The notes below the pieces were generated by a model that saw nothing but the letters and a program-made list of their open reading frames with translations, was not told the origin of the DNA and did not search any database. Positions 11,687 through 26,000 of a stretch of DNA of 64,000 nt are shown here, one piece after another. This DNA is from Tomocerus qinae (Eukaryota; Arthropoda; Collembola; Entomobryomorpha; Tomoceridae), in contig CM034546.1 in NCBI GenBank assembly GCA_020055645.1, forward strand, positions 6,138,001 to 6,202,000. The letters run 5' to 3'. Position numbers and translations under genes: made by a program. Each line of letters starts with the position of its first letter. Positions within the stretch are counted from its first letter, which is position 1.

Positions 11687-12564
11687 ATGAAAGGAGGAAT
11701 TACGCTTATTTCGGCCGTCCTTTTAGTTGGCTCCGCTTTAGCCTGTAGGCCAATTATCAAAATATACGAAAGCGAAGGCTACGGAGAGGATTATGTCAAG
11801 GAAGCTAGAACTTACTTCGGATTTGACGACGAACCTGACGTCGCTTCCCACGGTCTGAAAAATAGTAGAGCCCAGGCTTGCCCTGATGGAGTGTAAGAAA
11901 ACTATATTTTTAAAGTTATTTTTAATACGAATTAAAATTTCTTCATTAATTGTCTGAAAAATCATTGAAATTATTACCATTTACGTTTTAATTACTGTAT
12001 AATATTACATACTTAATAAGTATATCGTTTGTAAGCAGTTTGACAAAGATTTTAACGAACCTGTGATTTTTGTTTTTAAGATGGATGGGGTATGCCCAAA
12101 CAAATTACAGTGGTTCATCCTATATATTGTCCAGTGATAAGAAGACACCAGATGGTCTTCAAAATTGTAAGCCTGAAAATGCCGGAAGAAACTTCTCATC
12201 TTTGAAGATCGTCGGGAACAAAGCAGATTCTTCTGCAAGTGCTTTTGTCACTTATCCTCTGATTCACAGCAGCGGAACGCCAACAACTTATCTAAACGAT
12301 TCCTATTATATGGCAGATCCCTTCGAATCATTCATTTTGACTGGAAACCAAGAAATTGAGCTTTTCTCTTTAGCAAATTACAGAGGATTGTCTATGTGCA
12401 TTGGCCCTAACAATTTTTACATTAATAGTTGGTGGAACTTTGAAGAATATAATCATCTGCGTAACGGAACAGCCAAATTTACATACTTTAGCTCCATGAC
12501 CGACATCCTTGGTACACTTCAATTTAAATCATTCAGATTTGGGTGCACAGAACAGAAAGCATAG
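11687..12564 (+). CDS. Secreted beta/gamma-crystallin-like protein
   Basis: Exon 1 is 11687-11892 and exon 2 is 12081-12564, with a phase-2 junction (donor GTAAGA, acceptor TTTTTAAG). The product is about 229 residues. Residues 1-19 form a signal peptide (hydrophobic core ITLISAVLLVGSALA, then Cys). After an acidic linker come two Greek-key-like halves: one around YAQTNYSGSSYIL ending in FSSLKI, and a second with IELFSLANYRGLSMCI ending in FKSFRFGC. That is the Tyr/Phe...Gly...Ser spacing of beta/gamma-crystallins. Such secreted proteins often bind calcium or act in defence, but no function is shown here. A poly(A) signal AATAAA lies near 12708. Confidence 0.78.
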
Positions 12565-12814
12565 ATTATTATTTCCATTTTTCCTATGTAAAATTAAAAT
12601 ATATGTACCTAACAACTTACTACATAAGCTAACACTCATTCATATAACTATATTGAGCTATTAATGTAGGCATGTACCAAAGATTAGCTATAATTATAGT
12701 TTTATATAAATAAACAATTAATTTTCATTATCAGTGATCTTATCAACGTGTAGTGGATACATACATGGTTAGTTATATCTTAAAATACATTAACTCACTT
12801 GTTAAAACAATTCA

Positions 12815-13518
12815 AGAGTGAAAATATAAGAGATCACGCAAGCTGGGAACCGATTGTAACAGACGAAGTTGACATTTTCAGCATCTACTCTACTTTACAA
12901 TATTAGAAAACTAATTTCTCGAATTTTTTTTAAAATCCGCAGTTTTTGAGTTATGGCGGTTTTTACCCAAAACCTTTACGTGGGAGTAATTTCGAAACTA
13001 CTGGACCGATTTTGACGAAACCAGTGCCAAAATGATCGCATGGTTGTTCTCTACATGGGGTAATCAACACATTTTTCAAAAATCCAAAATTTTGAAAAAT
13101 TTCGAAAAAACTTCGAAAAATGATTTTGATTTGAATTTTATTCTGCATTGAGTTTATGAAGACTTGTAATGCAGTTACAAATGTTTCTAAGTCGTCTTCA
13201 ACTCATTTAAACATTTTTCGAAGTTTTTTCGAAATTTTTCAAAATGTTGGATTTTTGAAAAATGTTTTGATTACCCCATGTAGAGAACAGCCATGCGATC
13301 ATTTTAGCACTGGTTTCGTCAAAATCGGTTCAGTAGTTTCGAAATTACTCCCACGTAAAGGTTTTGGGAAAAAACCGCCATAACTCAAAAACTGCGGATT
13401 TTAAAAAAAATTCGAGAAATTCGTTTTCTAATATTGTAAAGTAGAGTAGATGCTGAAATTGTCAACTTCGTCTGTTACAATCGGTTCCCAGCCTGCGTGA
13501 TCTCTTATATTTTCACTC
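12815..13518. mobile_element. Foldback element with ~305-bp inverted arms
   Basis: The left arm, about 12815-13122, is the reverse complement of the right arm, about 13208-13518, at roughly 95% identity, around an 85-bp spacer. Long arms, a short loop and no transposase ORF fit a foldback or MITE-like element. The short ORFs inside the arms run through the palindrome and are not supported as genes. Confidence 0.85.
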
Positions 13519-14042
13519 TCAAGTGCAAATCCCATCCTTTTCAACCACAATTCCATCGATTTATAATAACTTGCATAAACTCTCATAGATAGGAGACGCA
13601 TACAAAGCATTCAACTCAATAGAATAACCTAAACACCAATGTATGCATACGTCCTACCTATTTACTAGCCTACTACTACCTACTATAAAATTACAACTAC
13701 AACTAATACTACAATGAACATCTTCACTTTATTCCTATAAATATAGGTGTAACAATTTCCAACAGACGGATTGCAACAGTAACACCAAATTTATTGAATA
13801 TAAAATTTTGTTTTAGTAAGTACAATTTAAAAACTGAGTTTTTTTTACTAAAATACCAAAATTCTATGTAAAAGGAAGGCAAGTGTTGAGATTACCATCA
13901 GGAACATTTTTGAAAGTTGGAAGACAGAAGCCACACGTTTGATTTAGTAACTGCAATACAGAATAGACATTATAAGTAGAAATAATATTAAAATCACAGT
14001 GATAAAAGTGAAAAAATTAAATAGAAATAATAATAATAATAT
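13519..14042. other. Spacer and 3' UTR of the AHCYL gene
   Basis: No gene is seen. On the minus strand an AATAAA at about 13788 could be the poly(A) signal of the AHCYL gene that ends at 14043. Confidence 0.5.
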
Positions 14043-16947
<2,905 letters not shown>

Positions 16948-18432
16948 GATTTTCGATAATCCAAGACCAACTACTATAATTTTCAGTCACTTTTTATGTT
17001 ACCAGGCCTGTTGTAAAACAGAAAATACAAAACAGGATTAATTATGGCCACTTTTTTATTTGAGTGTATGATTTCAGATCAACTACATACAGTTTACAAA
17101 ATTCCCAATAACGGAATGGTCTTTGGTCAAAGTCCAAGGTTGAAAGTCAAAGCTGAAAGTAGCACACATATGTAACAATAAAAACAAAGTTATAAATAAA
17201 ATATCAATATTGAATATTTAATACAGAAATTGTAAGTACCTGGTTTAGGAAGCAATTAAGTTGTCAGTACATCAGTTAAAATGTCTGCGTCGTCACGCCA
17301 CAATCAACTAGCACCCTTTAATTTTGGTTACTTTTGCAGAAATTATTTCTTAGATTTTATGCTTCATTGGCTATACGCTTTTCGTGATGGCGCCAAAACA
17401 AGGAAGTCTGTCTTTTAGTATTCAGTATCCGAGCTGAATCTCAGTAAGCCGCCGTTCTTCAGAAACATCAAAAATCTTGTTTTTCACCTTTTCCAAACCC
17501 CAATGACATCTCCGTAACTTCACCCAGACCTTAGTTTAGATTTGACATTATTTTTGGTTGCCCCCCCCCCTTGAACAAATTTCTAGATACGTGTCTGACC
17601 CAGAGAATATTATTTTATACTATTCCAGTCCACTATATATAGTACGATGATGGCAAAATGAGCCCTCCTCCTGAGCCTATGCATATCGTGAAGATATCGA
17701 TAGATAGTTACAACTATTCCAAAGATAGTTTACATTATAGTAATATTGCGTTCAAAAAGAAGTCCAGGGTGGAAAAATAAGTGGTCGACCATTATTACTA
17801 TTCAGCGATCTTCTCCAGGTCATTTTTAATCCTAATAATTGATATTTTGCTCGTGGCTGGCGAGCTATGAAAAAATCATGTGTGAAAATCGATAAGAACT
17901 ATTATTTCCTTTCCCATTTCCCCTTTTCATACATTCCAAAAATTTCCCAATTTTCCCACTATTCCGAAGTGGCTATCAAGGTAAGTTGGGAATTTGGAAA
18001 ATGCTTAAACTGTAGTAAACGAAGGGAAATTACACCTATATAATATATATAGGGATAAAACAAAACTTGAAAGTCACAGAGTTAAATACTCTGCATAGTG
18101 AGTTGCTTGAATTGTGGCTGTGATTTCTTAGTATTTAGATAGTGATTACTTCGAAAGGAAGGACTTAGTTGTAATTACTTAATGTGCGGTAGAAGTAAGC
18201 ATAGGGGAATGAAGAGTTGTTGAACCACAAACTATTGTGCTTTCAATTAAATATGCTGGTTTCAGTAAAGTGTTTCAGCAAAAGAGAAATATAAGTATAT
18301 GTCTGAAAGGATTAAAGTTAGATTTCGAATACTTACATACAAGACAAAATACATAAATACATACAACATAATACACAAACGAATAGACAGATAGTGAACT
18401 AACGAGTCTCCAATAATTATTCATTATCAGTA
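16948..18432. other. Intergenic region upstream of the AHCYL gene
   Basis: AT-rich, with no supported gene. Near 17560-17600 a poly-C run followed by CTAGATACGTG resembles one end of the 186-bp hAT-type repeat at 44620, so it is probably a decayed copy. Any 5' UTR of the AHCYL gene would lie in the first few hundred bases. Confidence 0.5.
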
Positions 18433-18460
18433 CTAGAAATAAGCCCGTCCTACGGACGGG
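18433..18460 (-). mobile_element. Helitron 3' terminus (CTAG plus hairpin)
   Basis: On the minus strand a perfect CCCGTCC/GGACGGG hairpin (18460-18444) is followed by 7 bases and then CTAG with a T after it. That is the 3' end structure of Helitron rolling-circle transposons. The body lies to the right; its 5' end was not found. Confidence 0.6.
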
Positions 18461-19930
18461 GAATATTTGTCGCATCAACATAAAAATAGTGTATCAAATT
18501 CAACATTATTTAACTTAACTGTGAAAAATGTTTTCTACAGTAAATATTTGAAGTATATAATATCATTAATTTTATATAGACATCACTCTATAATATAAAC
18601 GTCATCGAAATGTATGTGTGTTGTATGTTTGTGTGTACGGATGTTATGAAATTATGAATGTTATTTCTCGGCCACCGTAACGTTATTTCAAAATATTATT
18701 ATTTGCTAATATTTATTATTATTTTATTATTAAATATTATTTGCTGAAGATGCTAAATTCCATCCAGATAGAACTTGGTTTTATGCATACACGCTTGCGC
18801 GGTGATAAAATTATGAAAGTCAATGTTGTGAGACGTGGTAGTTGATACTCTTTGTTTCAATTTAATACACCGTGCCGTGACCTTATTTTATACGCAGGAA
18901 AGTTTAAAAATTGGCTATTCATAATAAAACTATATTTTTTCAATTCGCAAATGGTTTTAAGCTAATAAGAGGTTAGAAATGTTTTACGTCTTAAATAGAA
19001 AACTAAGTCAATTCTTAAATAGAAAATATTCAGAACGGGATGAAGTGATAAACTATTTTTATTTCAAATGTGTACGTTTTGAATCTGCCACTTATGTGTT
19101 AAAGAGATTTATTATCATAAAATTATGACTTCTAATATGACGTCACAAATCGTGATGAAGATAGGATTAGGAAGAGTATAAGTAGCCCTTAAAAAGTTTA
19201 GGTGGGTGAATATATTTGTGAATGTAGAATATTTATTTAATGTGATTCCATTTTCGTTGGTCATAGTCATGAACTCATGAATGTCATGGACGTTGACATT
19301 TTCCTTGCATTGACACTATACAACGGTAGTATATGTAATTAGTTATTCCAAATCAAAAAAACAAAATTTTCTAAAACTTCAGCTTATTACGACCAAGGGC
19401 CAATATTTGTGTGTTGGAATTTTATTGTGACTATCGGTACTTACTCTGGTCACCCATTATGGTCACATTTTTGACTTGGGTATAATGTTACGTCTACGTT
19501 ACTCTGACTCATCATTATGCATACTGCCAAGCTTAGATGTAAGCATCCCATCCATTGTACCCAACATCTCCATCCAGGTGTATGAATTGGCTGAAAGGGT
19601 TGTGTTGGTAATGGCTGTAATGGTACTTTATTTGGAAACTGGGGATGGGCTATATTAGATGGATTACTTTATTTGAATATTGGTGGTGGGCTGGATAAGA
19701 TGTTGATCTTTTCTTGGGTGTTTGGTGATGATGGGATGGATGGGGTTGGATGTTCCATCTTTTGCATTGGATGGGATGTTTACCTACAACTTACGTCTAT
19801 GCTGCCAAGTGTTAATCTGTTTTATCCGACCAAGCAAATAAACTGCTTCCCCTCACGCACCAGGTGGGTGACGGAAATAAGTTTCTGAAATACATTCTAT
19901 CCATCTTGAAATATTGCCCTGGAATACACA
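18461..19930. other. Probable Helitron body and AT-rich spacer
   Basis: No gene is supported. Contains a TG/TA-rich simple stretch at about 18610-18650. At 19660-19770 there is a GGATGGG-rich patch that gives short chance ORFs. Confidence 0.4.
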
Positions 19931-19962
19931 CTAGCTTTATTTATAACAGGGCCTGGGCCCTG
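19931..19962 (-). mobile_element. Helitron 3' terminus, second family
   Basis: The minus strand carries the palindrome CAGGGCCCAGGCCCTG (19962-19947), then 12 AT-rich bases, then CTAG followed by T. The same end, nearly base for base, occurs at 37598-37629. Body to the right. Confidence 0.6.
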
Positions 19963-19969
19963 TGGCCGG

Positions 19970-20725
19970 CTAGTAACATATAATTTTAAATAACCCCGTC
20001 ATTTTACATCACCCAGTAATTGTAAACAGTCATTTTAAATAATCCCGTCGTTTAAAATAACTTCGTCTTTCAAACCCCCTCCCTAGAGAGTTGTATAGGC
20101 TCGAGTTTATTTTACGGGTTTCGACCCGGCTTGGCCCGTACGGGTTTAGGCGGGTTCGGGTCGGTTTAAAAAAAAATTTTTGGGCACGGTCGGGCTCGGG
20201 CTGATGAAAGATTTTTACGTGAGGGCTCGGGCGGGCTACATTAAATTGATGATGACCGCGTGGCCCCGTAAAAGCCTGTAAGTTAAATAAATAAACATAT
20301 ATCTCTTTCAAATAATTTTCTAAATTTTTGAAATCAAAAAATTGATAATCCAAGCTCTAGAGCCTCCAAGTTTGGGACATTAGCAACTCCTAAAACGTTT
20401 CATAATGATCGGTGGAAAACTGTAAGAAGATGTAGGTTTTGAAATTAGACTTTTTCCCTATCTTTTCCATGTTAAAATCTGACTTTCAAAAATCATAAAA
20501 TGGTTTCTATGAAACAGAGCGTTATGAAAATGATCAATTGAGTTTCTGAGTATGCGATGCACATTTAGTAAAAGTTTCAAAGAAATCCAACGGTAAATAG
20601 TTGTGCTTGATTTACTAACATTATAGTGATTATTTCGGTGGAAGAACTGAATAACTTAATTTTTGTCCTGGACAATAATTATGCAATCCATATAATAACA
20701 TGTAAAAATTCACTATGCAGAGGTC
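19970..20725. other. Intergenic with GC-rich CGGGTTT tract
   Basis: 20090-20230 holds an irregular run of GGGTTTCGGGTC-like words, unlike the AT-rich surroundings. It looks like decayed repeat DNA. No gene seen. Confidence 0.45.
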
Positions 20726-20960
20726 CAGTACCGTCTTTAGAAGTCGATTTCGGAGGGGGCAGTGACGTGATACACCTATATGCATTTGGGATATTCGCTT
20801 CGCTATTCGCAACTTTGGCGAAACTTTGGCTTATTTTGTCTAGAGTGAAAAATAGCCTAAATATCACATAAAATCGCTTTTTGGTGTTTTCAGAAAATAT
20901 TTCCCTTTTCTTGGATTTCGGGGGGGAGGGCATTTACCCCTCTCCCTCAATACAGCCTTG
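20726..20960. mobile_element. hAT-type MITE, 235 bp, copy 1
   Basis: The ends CAGTACCGT and ACAGCCTTG match the termini of the repeat at 27086-27331 in opposite orientation, and the interior shares the CCCCTCC, AAGTCGATTT and TTTTCTTGGATTTCGG blocks. The flanking 8 bases are only partly alike, so the copy is older than its partner. Confidence 0.7.
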
Positions 20961-21352
20961 CGTATGTCAATTATTGTATGCCAAAGCTAGTCAGCAGGAA
21001 GTCCTTCATAGCATTGCATATTTGGTTAGGAGAAATTTGATATCAATTCATAAGTAAATTAGTATTGTATTCGTATTCGTAGTGGACCAATATTATTATT
21101 CATCATATTATGAACTCAATGTTCCTTATAGCTAATAATAGTATTCTTTAAATGCACGAATTAGAATATATTATTGTACTTATCAGTTTTCAGCTTTATC
21201 AAATATTACTTGCAACTATAAAACCTGTCACCTACAGAACATTATTAGTGTTAATGTGCCATTGAAATAAGTGTGTTTAATCAGGCTTACAATTTTTAGT
21301 GTAAGTGTTATAAATATATATAAATGGTTGTGCAAAATCATTTTTAACTACA
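20961..21352. other. Spacer before the kinase-receptor promoter
   Basis: AT-rich, no ORF. Its last 50 bp hold the presumed promoter of the gene starting at 23078. Confidence 0.5.
21309..21324 (+). promoter_or_regulatory. Candidate TATA box of the MACPF kinase gene
   Basis: TATAAATATATATAAA lies 30-45 bp ahead of 21353, where the target duplication of the hAT-type insertion begins. Without that insertion the start codon would follow the TATA box by about 55 bp, so this looks like the original promoter with a very short leader. Confidence 0.45.
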
Positions 21353-21360
21353 GATACAAG

Positions 21361-23068
21361 CAGGGCCGGTGAAGTTTTCATGCTGCCCGGGCAAATGCTA
21401 TTTTGATGCCCACTTTATACTAACTTTAAAGTCATTCCAGAATTTAATAACGGGGAAAATTATTATTGTGGCTCATAATGATACTAATATAGTCTATAGG
21501 GTAAGTAATAGAAAGCAAAATTTAAAGCTCATACTATATGACTTAAGACAGAAGATTTAGGTGAGTCTTTTCGTGTTGATACGGTTTGGGTACGTCAAGA
21601 ATGTTTACAAGATTGGGTTTCGGATGGGGGCTAACATTTCATATATATGTCTGAAATGTATATATTCGCGCGTATCGCGAAAATTTTTGGCATTTTTTTG
21701 ACGAGAATGGGTCAAAAAAATAGCCTAAAAATTGAAAACAATCGCGCGGACCTCGATTTTTTTGCTATTAGCAAAAACCCGTAAAGCCCCATACTTCAAT
21801 GCGTCCCTGGAATAGATGCTGGTTGCATTGCATTGAGACGGTTTGCTTTGAAACAGTTCGGATTGAGAAGGTTTTGGGTTGAGACGGTTTGGGTTGAGAC
21901 GGTTTGGGTTGGGACGGTTTGGGTTGAGACAGTTTGGGTTGAGACAGTTTGGGTTGAGACGGTTTGGGTTGAGACGGTTTGGGTCAAGACGGTTTGGGTC
22001 AAGACGGTTTAGTTTGAGACGATTTGGATTGACACGGTTAGTGTTGGGAAAGCTGGGGTTGAAACAGTGTGGATGATGATAGTTTGAGTTGACTCTATTT
22101 GGATGGAGACGGGTTGGAGGGAAGATGAAATCACTAATTTTGTTATTAATTGGAGGATTACAAACCAAGTGCTCACGTTGGAGGATTATTTTCAAACTCG
22201 GAATCGTACAATGATAATTACATTGTTTTTGTTGAATTTTTTAATTACTGGAATGTTAAAATACATAATTGCTCAGACAGAGGTTAAGAAAATTTTGAAA
22301 AAAACAATAATTAGTTCAAAAAAATCAAATATCAGAATTGATAAACTTTATTAGCTTTATTTTATTAGCTAAATTAACCCTAGAATTCCCGTAGTGGTCC
22401 ATCCAGGGATTTTAGGCCTTTTGTTCTATCGTAGCTCAAAGCAGATATGCCTTATAACCTCAAGGATTTTTGTATTTCTTAAAAATGCGTTTCTCTTTTG
22501 TGTAGAAAATTTCATCAAAATCGGTTGATATTTAAGGCAAAATAAAATTAAGAAACTGAAAAGTGGAACCACTTTTCTACGCTAATGCTCAAGCTGGTCC
22601 ATCCATGGACAGGGATGGTTTCGAGATCCTTGAGTCCATGGGTGGAGCACCCTATGTAATAGTGCTGTTGGTTGGGCATATTATTTATGAAACCGTGCTC
22701 CGAACCATGATAGTCAAAAACGGCAAAAGAATCCATACGTGGACAACCAATCATAACGCACAGCCATGAATGGACCACTTGCACTTGGGCATTAACGTTG
22801 ATTTTATAGACTGGGCAGACTGGGAACACTGGGTTATTAGAAGAATAGTTTGAAATTAACTAAATGGCGAATAGGATATTTTACGTTTGGTACATAATAT
22901 AAAAATGCATATTAAATTAACGCAACAGGTCTTTTGTGAGTATAGTTTCTTTGAAATACTAACAGATCGGTTACATAACAAAAAAACATTTTTCTTTTAT
23001 TTTGCTGCCCCCCTCAGCTTGATGCCCGGTGCCGTCGCCCCGGTTGCCCCCCCAATTCCCCGGCCCTG
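21361..23068. mobile_element. hAT-type non-autonomous element, 1708 bp
   Basis: Ends are CAGGGCCGG and CCGGCCCTG, with an exact 8-bp direct duplication GATACAAG at 21353-21360 and 23069-23076, the target-site size of hAT transposons. No transposase is seen. The interior has a 15-bp minisatellite (21835-22095) and no supported ORF. The right duplication ends one base before the ATG at 23078, so the element sits in the 5' UTR of the kinase-receptor gene. Confidence 0.88.
21835..22095. repeat. 15-bp minisatellite GAGACGGTTTGGGTT
   Basis: About 17 units, tidy in the middle and decayed at the edges, lie inside the 1708-bp hAT-type element. ORFs on both strands across it (RRFGL or NPNRL repeats) are artefacts of the repeat. 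Confidence 0.9.
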
Positions 23069-23077
23069 GATACAAGG

Positions 23078-26000
23078 ATGGGAACTATTGCCATTGTCAT
23101 TCTCTTATTATTAGTTGCACCAGGCAGGAATACAGGGGAACAATTATGTACACACTTATTCAAAGAGGGTAACCAAAAAGGAGACAAATATTCAATGTTA
23201 GATGATTCCTACGTCGCTGATTTTCAGGAGGAATATATAACTGCTGAAACAGTATGGAATTCTACATCATCATTCAGTTTAGAAGAAGGATGCACATTAA
23301 CAGCCTGCAATGACAGCTACTTTAATGGTGACTGTCGCCAATTCTCTCAAAGTCTGGAATTACTACCACAAGGATTCGAAACCATTTTGTCTGCCCGCTG
23401 CGCCTGTTTCCGTGTAAGCCATGCTCAAAAATATGTGTCAATACTAAGTTATTAACAGTTATTATCAATATAACAATTATTATCCCAAGTAATATTTCAT
23501 CCAATTTAAAATTTCTGATTAAGACAGATTTTAAAAATGCATACGTTTTATATTGATATTTCTGCGCATTAATTTTGAAAATAAAAGTAAAAAAAATTGG
23601 GATGTTTAGAGTTTTTTATCTCCTAAGGTTTGCAATATTGTACTTATTATCTTAGCAGATATATCAAGATGTTTCGTTTTGAAAGCCATTACTTTTTACA
23701 TTAATTTTATTACCAAAGGTATGTTCTTGTTCGGATATTCACATTCGAAGTACCAGTTGTGGCCATGCATATTTATCAGAAGGATGCAACGTGTGCAATT
23801 CGTATTACCAAGATTTAAGAGACGAAAATGGGTATATTGTTTCATGGTCCGAACATAACGTAACTTCTTTCAAAGTTCGAAAAGGATGCAACTTAATAAT
23901 TTATACAGAAAAACGGTTTAAAGGGGAGCGTTATTTCATAAATAATACCGTTGATGTAAGTCAACTTAAAATTTAATCAGTCATTTTTTATAAAAGTGGA
24001 CAGTTGCATTTAAAAAATAAAGCAAAACGAACATAATTAGTATATATTTATATTATAACTTGGAATAGTTAAATTATTATTGAAGATTTATGAAGCAAAC
24101 CAAATAATAGTTAACCCGTCAGCTATTAACGTTTTGCAGCCACATTGAAAGTCATTAGTTGAATCAATTTATTATATTGTTTTTGTTACAGGAAATTGTA
24201 CAGACCGGACATGTGCAAAATGTCTATGATATATGCAAAATGAAAAACCAAAATTTTGATTTTTAACGAACCTAACCTAACTTAATACAAATTGTTGACC
24301 GCCAAATGTACTTTTATGTAAGTTTTGGGTTTTTAATTTTACATATACCCAAGACATTTTCAATATGTACGGTCTGTACAAATTTCCTGTAACATATGCA
24401 AAGCAATCATGGCCCTCAATATTTTTAGCTTTGGAACGGAGCTATTGGGTCGTACAATTGCTCCTGCCCAAGTGGTTGTGTCAGTAGCATCATCAAGCCT
24501 CAACGTCCTTTAAACTGTAAGTATATTAAGTGTAAAACGCTGTTATACATTTGAATGAAAGTTGTCATAAAGTCATTTTACCTTTAATTTATTTCAGATT
24601 CGGCTTTATTAAATATCCCATATAGTATTGAAAACGTTTGTTCAATGCTTAATGGTGAATTTAAAGAACATCCAGGCCTAAAGGCTGCCTTAAAATCTCT
24701 GAAAAATAAAAGAAGTTCCAAAAACGTTTACATTTTAGTTGTTGGATCAACCGGGGCTGGAAAGACTACTGCGGTATGCTAAAATACTTAAAATTCAGAC
24801 AATTGGCACAAAATGTTGAACTATGAGTAACATTGACCGTTTTGGCTAGATCAAATTGTTGTTTGACAACCCAAATATAACCATTGTTGAAGAAGATTAT
24901 TCCACGACAGCAGACATTAACGAATTTCGGGTAAATATTCCGGTTGATGAGTTAGGAATTCAAAATTCTGAATTGCGGATTATAGACACTCCCGGTCTTG
25001 GTGATATGCGAGGTTTGGAACAAGATGCAAAGTTTTTGGCAAATCTGGATGAATATTTATCTAATCACGAAGAATTGCACGAGAGAATTCCAAATGTCGT
25101 TTTGATATTTCATAAATTCTCCGACCAACGTTACGGAAGAGGGGAGTCTGTATTTGTAAAGATGTTGAGAGGGATGAACGAATTTCGAAAAAGAATAACT
25201 GATGAAAACTATTCAAATGTCATATTTGTTTTTTCTCATTTTATGTCCGAGACTAAGGCAATTAGAAGAAACCCTAAAAAAAGGCTTCTTGCAGTTAAAG
25301 ATATTATTGAAGGGTACACTCTATTTCCAAAGCCAATTGTTATGGTCGTTGCTGAAAATAAGGCTGCAATGCAACAGATTCCTTCAGTCAATGGATATTA
25401 CAAACTACCCAATGGGGATCTCTATCCAAAAAATCTTTTTGATAAAATTCAGGAAGCTACAACGAGGGGAGGTGACCCAATTGGTGAAGCAGTCATTAGA
25501 ACCGCTTTCAACGATTCTGATACTTTCAAAATCTCGGCCAGTACCTACAAACTCGTGAAGTCTGGTAATAGGAGGACCTCCAAATACTATAATATCCTCT
25601 TCAATGCATTTTATAAGGTGGAAAATACAGAAATTTCCCAAATGCTAACCACGGCACATGCTAAAATGGGCATAGCACTGAACAACAAATATCCTGAATC
25701 TCTTTTGACCATGCAGAGGGCTCTTAATGTCCGTAACATGAGAACAAAAGCGAATATTCCACAAACCACGTTGGGCATTCTTGAACTTTTATCTACCTTA
25801 AAGCTCGATGAGGCAAATACTTTTCTCTTGGCAGAAGGATTGAAAATAAAACCTCCAGTTTTCGATCACAACGTTCTTACTGCACACAGTTACAACGTTT
25901 TCAAAGATATACCTCACCTGCAATCCCCCTTCCAACTCGATGAAGAAATCTATTCCAACATTGGGTATTTATTACCGTCCGTTATAACTTGTAGTGTTGA

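Noticed and set aside
13428-13610. Minus-strand ORF across one foldback arm
   Set aside because: It follows the palindrome, and its twin in the other arm ends the same way; no sign of coding constraint beyond the repeat.
21725-22195. Asn/Pro-rich 156-codon ORF
   Set aside because: Produced by the 15-bp minisatellite, which is open in several frames.
24186-24392. Telomere-like AACCTAACC words
   Set aside because: Only two units and part of a MITE with a second copy at 46926.
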